Positions 56,701-64,000 of a DNA stretch of 64,000 nucleotides are shown here, piece by piece. The position numbers and the translations under genes were made by a program. Origin of the DNA: Colius striatus. Taxonomy: Eukaryota > Chordata > Aves > Coliiformes > Coliidae. The stretch is taken from assembly GCF_028858725.1 (NCBI RefSeq), contig NC_084760.1, positions 67,461,867 to 67,525,866 of the forward strand, in the 5' to 3' direction. The notes under the pieces are model-generated. The model worked only from the letters and a program-made list of their open reading frames with translations. It was not told the DNA's origin and did no database searches. Numbering within the stretch: position 1 is the first letter of the stretch; each line of letters begins with the position of its first letter.

Positions 56701-59700
56701 ACTGTTAGGTTGATGTTCTGTTAAAAGCATACCGATAATTTGGTACACATTGTATTTCAATGTGTACTGCTTTATGTAATAATTCCACTGAAAGCTTTTG
56801 TGCAAAAATGATTTTCCTCAGGGCACATTAGGATTTTTGGTTTTGAGTATATGTACTCCACTGGAGTTACCAGTAAGAGATTTATACTGATACTCACACT
56901 GTAGCATGTCTCTCCTTATTTTATAAACAGAACAGCCTTACCATGTTTTAGACATCTTCCCATTTTCCTGTCTGCCGGTCCTCTTTCTCTGTAATATAAA
57001 CTGAAGGGGAAAAAAAAAGGCATGAATCATTGTTACGAAACATGATATGTAGTAAAGTAGAAAGGGAGGTTTTCTGATATTTGAATTAATAGCTCTTTCT
57101 GAACTCTTCCTCGAATATTAGGAATTGAGCGCTATGTTTTGTGAGTTAGAAAAGCGACTTGTTTTTCACGGCCCATTTTGGTTTGGCAGAGGGGTTTTTC
57201 ATTGTTTGGCTTTAATTTAATTAACTCTAACTTACATATTATTTTCTATCAATATAAAAGAAATTAATGTTTCGTCTTGTAAGTGGGTTTTATATTATTT
57301 GAGATATAGATGATACATGCATGTAATTACAGATCTACCATATTAGCCATGTTTTTGAATTTTTCAGGAACCAATTCTGTTCTCCTGTTCTATTGCTGAA
57401 AATATTGCCTACGGTGCAGAGGATCCTTCTACTGTGACCGCAGAGGAGATTGAGAAAGTTGCTGAAATAGCTAATGCCGCTAGTTTTATCAGAGATTTTC
57501 CAAAAGGATTTGACACCATTGTTGGAGAAAAGGGCATTTTGCTTTCAGGTACATCTTCATAGCATCAGATTTTTAAAATGATACAAAGTGAAGTAAAAAT
57601 TCTGTTGTATGTTGTTACCAGTTCCTTCTCCAAGTCATAACCTGCCATAAGTATTTTAAAAATCCCTCCTTCATCTCCATTCCCCCTCCTAGGTACTTGT
57701 GCCTGATTCTGCTCAGCCTAGGCATTCAGTTAAAATTATTTCACACCTGTTTTACTATTTCAATTTACCCCTGTTTCCCCCAGGTGGACAGAAGCAACGA
57801 ATTGCAATTGCTCGAGCTCTGCTCAAGGTAAGCCACCACACAAGTAGCTATTTAACTACTTTGTGGAAAGGATTAAAACACATTAGGCCTTTCAATGGGA
57901 GAGGTGGGACAATACTTTTAAAAGAAAATAAAATCTTTTATATGTTTGAAAAAGCTGAGTGGTTTAACTAAAGACAATTTACTTATGTAAGTGCTCCTTC
58001 CTATCTTGCAGTCAGGTTTTTTGATATTTCTTGCCAAAACACAGAGGGTAAATAATTGTAAAGTGGCTCACTTTCATAAGACCAGGTTAAGGATGAAGGA
58101 AGATGTAAACTCACATATGACACCTCTGTCTCTGTGTTCCGATCTCTTTCATTCATGGCTGATTTTCTGGGTTGCAGCTTAGATGCAGTGCCATTGATGC
58201 CTTGGCTTGGCTTTGAGGGGAGATGGTCTGGATTTGGGCTAAGATACTATTTCAGGCCTAATGTTGTGTCATTTTTTCCCTCAAAGGTTGGCATGGGTCT
58301 CGCTTTAGGGCAGGCTCTGTACTTCACAAATTTGAGGAGGCTTCTGAGCATCAGAAGGACAGGGAATTTGGTTCAGGGACAACCACAGAGCCTCACAGGC
58401 AGGCAGTTTGCTCAGCTGGAAGTTCTAACCCTTTCTAAGCCCATCTTACATTCACACATGGTTTAATGCTCAGTTCTGCTAAGTTACTGGGAAGTTTTCA
58501 TTATGCCAGTTCTTTGACCAAAAATTATGAAAAGCTGATTGCATTTAGTGTCAAGTACAGTTCATGGGAGCAGAGATTTTATTATGGGGCGTGGAATGTT
58601 GTAAAAAATAAAGAGTACAGTGGAGTCCCTTCTCTTCCTCATAAAGTGCAAAGCTTTTACTCTCATCTTTCTCAAGCAAGTTTGGATTATATACCGTAAT
58701 TCAGAAGAAGCTTCTTGGGAGGATTTGAGTGTTGTTTTCTTTAGTTATTTAATTGGGAAGAGTTCTTAAATGTTAGTTCTTAAGTACTATGGATTTCATC
58801 TGTGGGTGAAATCCTGCTTGTTGGTAGGGGTTTTTTGTTATTTTTTGTTACTAGACAGCTGTATATATCAGACTGCCTGCAAGTAGAGGGTTGCTGAGCC
58901 TCTGTGTAAGATCCATGTAAGAGCAGTAAATAGGAGAATGAACTTTTGAACACAGTGCTGCCAAGTATGCCTTAAAAATCGTCTTCCACCTTTTGTTTGA
59001 CTCTTTCAAATAGTTATCAGGTCATAGTGTTATGTTACTTTAGTTCAGAAAATTTGAAGATGGAAAAGTTTTGTTTCTGCTCTATCCTCTTAGAATTTCA
59101 TAATGCTTTGGGCAACACTCAGTTCTTTTGATGAGGAATCCTGTTCTCAATTGATAAGACTATTCAGATCTTGTCTAATTGATACTATAACCAATTTTAC
59201 TTTCTTCTTCAGAATCCTAAAATTCTTCTGTTAGATGAAGCAACAAGGTAAGAAGGAAAATAAATAGAAACTTAGAAGTGATCTGTCTGTAAAACTCAGA
59301 TTTGGGAGGTGTTCCCGCTCTTTTCTTTCTCTGCATGCACTTGAATAAATTATCTAGCCCTTTCTGTTTCTCTACCCACAGAAATAATGCTTCCTAGAAT
59401 GTGTGAATTGGTTAGGAGATCTGTGATAAAGGCTGTTTGTGCAAAGAGGAAAGGCTAGCTGGTACACTGTGTTGTAATTTTTAATGGAGTCAAATTTGTA
59501 ATATGTAACTTGATGTTGAAACGTCTACTTAATGGATTTTTTTTGTATCTTTAGTTTAAATGAAGATCTTGGTGTAAAAGATGCAGTATAATCATCTTAT
59601 AACTTTTTTTTTTCACTGAATTAATTTAGTGTTATTTCTCTGTGTATATTTTTGTGTATGAGAATATGTAATGCCTCTGACCTGGATGTGTGCACTAAGC

Positions 59701-60140
59701 ATATTGACGAAGCCTTCCTGCAGTTCCATTGGTTCATCTTCACCAGCAACAGCAAGGGCTTGCACTTTTAGCAAAATAAGCCTAATACATAAAACTAACC
59801 TGTCTTAACAAATGTCCTCCTTTTTGTCCCTCCGCACTTCCCATTTCTTGCTAGTGCTTTGGATGCTGAAAATGAATATCTGGTTCAAGAAGCTCTGGAC
59901 CGGCTGATGGAAGGGAGGACAGTCCTAATTATTGCTCATCGTCTCTCCACTATTCAGAATGCCGATTTTGTTGCAGTCCTTGGCCAGGGTAAAATTCTTG
60001 AATGTGGAAAACATGAGGAACTACTTGCAAATCCAAATGGACTTTTCAGGAAACTCATGCAGAAACAAGCTTTTATTCAGAACAGTAATACTTTTGCATT
60101 AGATTTACGAGAAAAGGATGTATTAAAAGAAAATGTATGA
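35413..60140 (+). CDS. ABCB10: ABCB10, mitochondrial inner-membrane ABC half-transporter, complete
   Basis: ABCB10 (ABC-me) is a homodimerising half-transporter of the mitochondrial inner membrane, linked to haem synthesis, mitoferrin-1 stability and biliverdin/redox handling. Thirteen coding exons (35413-35743, 43777-43977, 44319-44521, 46240-46374, 47949-48095, 48873-49008, 51279-51374, 55563-55772, 56043-56122, 57368-57548, 57784-57827, 59213-59247, 59855-60140) total 2,085 nt: 694 residues and TGA. All junctions are GT-AG and phase-consistent. Residues 1 to about 95 are an Arg/Ala/Pro-rich presequence without acidic residues at the start. Six membrane segments lie at about 112-384. The nucleotide-binding domain has Walker [10 protein letters not shown] (465-473), Q-loop Q513, signature LSGGQ (572-576), Walker B ILLLDE (592-597), D-loop SALD and H-loop H628. 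Human is about 738 residues; the difference is mainly in the N-terminal exon. The C-terminus is about 20 residues longer than the human one I remember. Confidence 0.97.
35744..43776 (+). other. ABCB10 intron 1
   Basis: An 8 kb AT-rich intron, the largest in the gene. It has a short (TG)n run at 42682-42694 and a locally repeated ATAGAATA motif near 40120-40160. No CR1 or coding segment is seen. Confidence 0.8.
43777..43977 (+). CDS. ABCB10: ABCB10 exon 2 (codons 111-178, TM1-TM2)
   Basis: Encodes [20 protein letters not shown] (TM1) and [20 protein letters not shown] (TM2). Acceptor AATTTGCAG, donor GTAAAA. Confidence 0.97.
44319..44521 (+). CDS. ABCB10: ABCB10 exon 3 (codons 178-245)
   Basis: Encodes the intracellular loop [20 protein letters not shown] and the start of TM3. 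Acceptor TTCTGACAG, donor GTAGGA, phase 0. Confidence 0.97.
44522..46239 (+). other. ABCB10 intron 3
   Basis: A 1.7 kb intron with one CR1 tail (44700-44792). Otherwise AT-rich with no recognised feature. Confidence 0.8.
44700..44792 (+). mobile_element. CR1 LINE 3' terminal fragment
   Basis: Contains TTTAGCAGGGGGGTTGAACT, GATGATCTCTAAAGGTCACTT and the terminal repeat ATTCTATGATTCTATATG, in the same orientation as ABCB10. Confidence 0.93.
46240..46374 (+). CDS. ABCB10: ABCB10 exon 4 (codons 246-290, TM3-TM4)
   Basis: 45 codons beginning [20 protein letters not shown] and ending DSLAEATQ. Acceptor TTCTTCTAG, donor GTAATT. Confidence 0.97.
46375..47948 (+). other. ABCB10 intron 4
   Basis: A 1.6 kb AT-rich intron. 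No repeat family, RNA gene or coding segment is recognised. Confidence 0.75.
47949..48095 (+). CDS. ABCB10: ABCB10 exon 5 (codons 291-339)
   Basis: 49 codons: [20 protein letters not shown], the coupling-helix region, ending ARAGFFGA. Acceptor TTAATGTAG, donor GTAAGT. Confidence 0.97.
48873..49008 (+). CDS. ABCB10: ABCB10 exon 6 (codons 340-385, TM5-TM6)
   Basis: Encodes [20 protein letters not shown] (TM5) and [15 protein letters not shown] (TM6). Acceptor TTTCCTTAG, donor GTATGG. Confidence 0.97.
49009..51278 (+). other. ABCB10 intron 6
   Basis: A 2.3 kb AT-rich intron in which I see no repeat family, RNA gene or coding segment. Confidence 0.75.
51279..51374 (+). CDS. ABCB10: ABCB10 exon 7 (codons 385-417)
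   Basis: Encodes [20 protein letters not shown] and LPFN, the linker from TM6 to the nucleotide-binding domain. Acceptor TTGTTTAG, donor GTAGGT. Confidence 0.97.
51375..55562 (+). other. ABCB10 intron 7
   Basis: A 4.2 kb intron. The main content is a 0.6 kb CR1 relic (52476-53090). The rest is AT-rich and unremarkable. Confidence 0.8.
52476..53090 (-). mobile_element. CR1 LINE fragment (antisense to ABCB10), frame-broken
   Basis: The 3' end begins AATCATAGAATACCAGGTTGG, then AAGGGACCTCAAGG. Reverse-strand translation gives CR1 ORF2 tail pieces ([38 protein letters not shown]) in two different frames. It belongs to a different subtype from the copies at 1413 and 62781. Confidence 0.93.
55563..55772 (+). 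CDS. ABCB10: ABCB10 exon 8 (codons 417-487, Walker A)
   Basis: Contains the A-loop region [10 protein letters not shown] (Tyr439) and Walker [10 protein letters not shown] with Lys471. Acceptor TTGTTACACAG, donor GTATGT. Confidence 0.97.
56043..56122 (+). CDS. ABCB10: ABCB10 exon 9 (codons 487-513)
   Basis: Encodes [20 protein letters not shown] and ends IGTVSQ, so the Q-loop glutamine is the last codon. Acceptor TTAATTTAAG, donor GTAAGA. Confidence 0.97.
56123..57367 (+). other. ABCB10 intron 9
   Basis: A 1.2 kb AT-rich intron with nothing recognised. Confidence 0.75.
57368..57548 (+). CDS. ABCB10: ABCB10 exon 10 (codons 514-574)
   Basis: Starts [20 protein letters not shown] and ends GEKGILLS, with the intron falling inside the LSGGQ signature. 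Acceptor TTTTTCAG, donor GTACAT. Confidence 0.97.
57784..57827 (+). CDS. ABCB10: ABCB10 exon 11 (codons 574-588), 44 bases
   Basis: Encodes [15 protein letters not shown], completing the ABC signature. Acceptor TTTCCCCCAG, donor GTAAGC. Confidence 0.96.
57828..59212 (+). other. ABCB10 intron 11
   Basis: A 1.4 kb intron. Open frames within it have no family features and no splice support. Nothing else is recognised. Confidence 0.75.
59213..59247 (+). CDS. ABCB10: ABCB10 exon 12 (codons 589-600, Walker B), 35 bases
   Basis: Encodes [11 protein letters not shown] with catalytic Glu597; codon 600 is split. Acceptor TTCTTCTTCAG, donor GTAAGA. It is the smallest exon, and skipping it would shift the frame. 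Confidence 0.96.
59855..60140 (+). CDS. ABCB10: ABCB10 exon 13 (codons 600-694, H-loop, C-terminus)
   Basis: Encodes [19 protein letters not shown], the H-loop IIAHRLS (His628) and the tail [17 protein letters not shown] before TGA at 60138-60140. Acceptor TTTCTTGCTAG. Confidence 0.97.
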
Positions 60141-60430
60141 ATAATGAAAGCTTACAAACAACAAAGTATATAACTTATGTTTCTGTTATGTAAAGTAGAT
60201 GTTCTATTTTTCCAAAATGTACAAACTATTCTTTCAATAGATAAATGTGTTTCAACTTTTTATTGAAAGCTTTTTAATAATTATTGCGACTTTTTAACGT
60301 CTACCACATTGAGATCAGTGTATAGATTTTTCTGCTTTGTGTTACGTTGAGACCGTTTAGAGTCCTGTTTGCTGTAATGCTCTGTATGATGATGTGCTGC
60401 ATTCTTAAGTAAGCACAATATTTTAAGGGT

Positions 60431-60436
60431 AATAAA
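60431..60436 (+). terminator. ABCB10: Candidate ABCB10 polyadenylation signal
   Basis: AATAAA 290 bases after the stop codon, followed within 40 bases by a U-rich stretch (TTGTCTTTTCCCTTTT). It would give a short 3' UTR. Confidence 0.65.
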
Positions 60437-60459
60437 ATTACAATCTTACAATTTTCATA

Positions 60460-63400
60460 TCATTGTCTTTTCCCTTTTCAAGGAACTACTGCTTTCTGTG
60501 CTTATCAGTAGACTTAAAAAGCTGGAATTCGAATCCTGTGGTACTAACGAACTTGTGAAAGTTCTGCTGACTTCCACTGCACTGTGCTTTCAGTTACCGC
60601 TTGTTCTCAAATGTGGAAGTTGGTTAGGATCGCCACCTACAGTTACTGTAGAGAATCACATATGCAAATACATTTTAGAGAGCATGGAAGCATGAGCTAG
60701 AGGAAAGTTCTTTAAACAATCAAAAAAACCTAAAGCCCGACCAAAAAAAGCACAAGTAAACAAAAAACTTAACTTTAGATAAGGAGAAAAGAAGTGTATT
60801 AGTATACTGGGAAAATGTAAAATTTGCATGCATTTTCTTCCTTTCTTGATTTTCCCTATTCTTTTGTTTCACTTCCTCTCTTAAGATGATGTCAAAGGAT
60901 ATATATAAGAATCTGGCCTTTTTTAAGGCACATATAAGTTTTTTATTGTTACTTAAAAATTCATTCATAGAAATCCTGGTTTAGCTTAACTACCTTATGA
61001 GGGACAACTAGTAAAGTAATAGCATGACGTCAGTTTGAATAACTGCAGAAGGTGCATTTGGCAGTAAAAAGCAGGCTTCGTGTTTCTGATTTAAGAATCC
61101 CTTCCAGTAGAATCTCTCCAGATTTTCTGAAGATGCAAAACCCTACAAGGTAATTTTAAAAAGCTAGAAACTTTCCAGGTCACATGAAAACTCATCTATG
61201 CTAGAAAAAATTGTTGCTGGAAAATTCACTGATAATAGGGGAGAGACCAAGGGCTGGCAAAGCTTAAAATGTTTATGTAAGGTGCCATGAATGGCACTTT
61301 ATGGAACCTAGTAAAAACACTAAAGAGATCCCTGTGCAAAGGAATGAAAATAAAATTACATTCAGATATAATTTTATCTTCTGATATAGTTTTACTAGAA
61401 ACAGTGAAGTATCCTCTTTAATGTATTTAGAGGAGCTTGAACTTTAATCTTTGCTCATGTAATCTCTTCTTACATGAGAGGCAACGAGCCCTTTTATGGA
61501 TGTGTTTTTCCAGATCACATGAATTACTTGCAGCCAAACTGAATTAATGTTTTATGTCTCTTGTCCATGAGTTTTTTTCTGGCAGGGCTGCAGGCTACAT
61601 ATAAGCATGCAAAGTTACAGAAAAGCTCTACTCCACATAAAGATGAATGTCATAACAGGTACGGTGGATAACAGACTTCATTTGGGTTAAAACCACACAA
61701 AATACTCCTTGGTACAAACCACAGACCTCAGCGAGAGGAGAAAACAAAGTTTCTTAGTGATTTACACATCTACAGTGTATGTGATGTGTGCATATGCCAT
61801 CTTGTGTAGCCCCACAGCAGTGCTAGTCCACACTGGGCATGGTTACATTTTGAACTGTAGGAGCCCAAGCAGCTTAATGAGGAAAAAGGTGAGTATGAGA
61901 GAGAGAAGTATTGCATTCTCCTTGTAACAAGCACTGAAGACTTTCCTGTCTAAAATGGAAACAGCTGGTACATCCCTAACAATCCTGATAGGCAGCTTTT
62001 GCTAAGGACCAGTATTTCATGCTGCTGCCTTGTGCAGTGTGGCTCATAGGAGACTAAGGGACCCTACATTGCAGAAAAGAGTTAATGTGACAGTATCTGA
62101 CTGTGCATCAGAAAGAAGTACAACCCAAACTTTGTTACACTCACTGAACATATTTTTCCGTCATGGCCCCCCTAGGTTTTAGTGATACTGTATATCTGCT
62201 ATGATGTTTTGTTTAAGCTACTGCTAGTAGGAAGTTTAGTTCCATGAGGGATGATATTAACAGCTCAAAATGCAGCTGTGCTATTCCCGGTGCCTTCCAA
62301 CAGCCTAAAGGTACTCAGAAATGCTTTTGATCGCAGGTAAATACAACCTAAGTCAAGTTAAACTGACACAAGATTTCCTGAAGGAAAAGCCAGACCTTAC
62401 CCAGAACTGGTAGGTGTTTCAGTGTCCTTGTAGCCCTGCTGTAGAACTTTATATAAAACTATCTCTCTTTCACACCACACACTAAGGTTCAACATTGGCC
62501 TAAAAGTATCATCTTTATGTAGGAAAGTAGTAAAGGTGATTTCCCAGACATAAAAAAGGGAAGATAATTAATTTTACATGCACACATGTAAATAATTTAC
62601 CAGTTTTTATCACTAGTTGCCTGTTTTAGTTGATACCCATGGGCATCATTTTGAAGTCTCTTATTAATACTTTCTCAGAGGCCACAACTATGTCCTTCCT
62701 TTTGCCATTCAATCATTACTTATGGGTCTTAAGTGCTATACTTAATTGCTTTTGAAACTGCCATGCCGGATTGAATATATTCTCATAGAATCACAGAATG
62801 GTAGAGGTTGGAAGGGACCTTTAGAGATCATCTAGTCCAACCCCCCTGCAGAAGCAGGTCCACCTAGATCAGGTTGCACAGGAACATGTCCAGGTGGGTC
62901 TTGAAGACCTCCAAGGAAGGAGACTCCACAACCGCCCTGGGCAGCCTGTGCCAGGGCTCCCTCGCCTGAACAGTGAAATAGTTTTTTCTTATGTTTAAAT
63001 GGAACTTTTTGTGTTCCAACTTCATCCCATTATCCCTTGTGCTGTTGCTAGGTACAATGGAAAAATATTAGTTTTGGTTGAATATTGGGAGACTTAACAG
63101 AAGGTCAGCACTTGATGTATACTTAATCTCTTTACTGTGTCCCTAATCCATGTGCTGGTTCTTGACAGTTTTCCTGAGAGAAATAAGACACTGAAGTGTC
63201 CTGAGTAACTTTATTCCTTCAACTACTTATTAAACTATTTCATGCTTAGAGTACAGAACACATAATCATGACTGCAGTGAATGATTGGCATCTCTGAAAG
63301 AGATTAAGTTCTTTCAGGTTTCAAATAATTAAAGCAACTTTTTGCTTTAATCTTCTCATAGAGAGAGTTTCTTTTCTGTCAATACTTTAGGCTTTGAAAA

Positions 63401-64000
63401 GGGAGTGGATTCCAGTTAGAGGAATAATAGAATACCTTGCCTTTGTGATCTCCACCAATCTTATCTCCACATTTCTGCTACTCAGCATTTTCAGCTGTCT
63501 TGAATGGAGAGATTTACTGTTGCTTAAAGGTCTTTTAAACTCATGATGCAACAATCCAGTAGAGTAATACTTTGACCTAGTGGAGAACTCTGATGAGATA
63601 TGCCATTTCTTATCTTATAAACAAGAAAATGGTACTAATCTTTTACATCTTTGTTTAAAAAATTGCATAGTCCCATAAAGCATATTCAGTTAACCAACTG
63701 GTGAGGATTTTGTTTGCTCTGCAGGTGGTGCAGTTTGCTGCTATCCTATTAAACTAATTTGCTTTCTAAATAGGTAGGCAGCTGTTTCTGGCTAGTCTAC
63801 CCAAACAGGATTTTCTACACTTTTTCAATCCAACAAGCTCTAATTCAAGTCCACCGTTTCCACTCTCCCAGGTCAAGCCCCCACCAAGTCAGTATCATCA
63901 AAACTGCCTGCTGGACATTCACCTTTTTACGAGAAAAACACCACAGATTCTCAGTTCAGTAATTGGTTAAATCTCTTAACTGCTATCAGCATAAACTATG
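60460..64000. other. Intergenic DNA downstream of ABCB10
   Basis: AT-rich DNA with one CR1 (62781-63066). I find no exon of the next gene; in human the neighbour on this side is NUP133, which would lie beyond the window if synteny holds. Confidence 0.75.
62781..63066 (-). mobile_element. CR1 LINE 3' fragment, same subtype as the copy at 1413-2155
   Basis: The 3' end begins TCATAGAATCACAGAATGGT, then the shared 'TTTAGAGATCATCTAGTCCA' and GCAGCCTGTGCCAGGGCTCC blocks. By eye about nine in ten bases match the copy at 1413. It is truncated at about 285 bases. Confidence 0.95.

Noticed and set aside
60520-60540. tRNA-like B-box sequence (TTCGAATCC)
   Set aside because: No acceptor stem, A box or anticodon arm at the right spacing upstream.
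60460-64000. Search for exons of the next expected gene (NUP133 by human synteny)
   Set aside because: No open segment with splice sites or recognisable nucleoporin sequence was found in the remaining 3.5 kb.

Overview
This window is vertebrate nuclear DNA, almost certainly from a bird. Genes are split by GT-AG introns, promoters sit in CpG islands, and the only interspersed repeats I recognise are eleven CR1 LINE fragments, the dominant avian retroposon. I cannot name the species. Two CR1 copies (about 1.41-2.15 kb and 62.78-63.07 kb) still look roughly nine-tenths identical by eye, which hints at fairly late CR1 activity in this lineage.

Three genes are present in the order URB2 (minus) - TAF5L (plus) - ABCB10 (plus). 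As I recall, human 1q42.13 has the same order and relative orientations, so this looks like an ancestral block. Positions 1-5772 hold the 5' part of URB2: two complete coding exons and the start of a very large one that runs off the left edge. Positions 5840-6800 are a CpG island acting as the shared divergent URB2/TAF5L promoter. TAF5L runs from about 6.2 kb to 26.08 kb; its four coding exons sum to exactly 589 codons plus a stop. Positions 26.1-35.0 kb are intergenic and contain an isolated second CpG island at 33.19-33.74 kb and a degraded CR1. ABCB10 fills 35.4-60.14 kb with 13 exons giving a 694-residue protein with all ABC motifs intact. The last 3.5 kb contains only a CR1 and unremarkable AT-rich DNA.

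The genes do not form one pathway: URB2 is a ribosome-biogenesis factor, TAF5L a SAGA/PCAF coactivator subunit, and ABCB10 a mitochondrial inner-membrane transporter linked to haem synthesis. I found no CRISPR, operon or other novel system. The observations most worth a second look are regulatory: a facing pair of GATA motifs in the ABCB10 CpG island, a weak TAF5L donor whose read-through would give a protein lacking the WD40 propeller, upstream ORFs on both sides of the divergent promoter, and the orphan CpG island.
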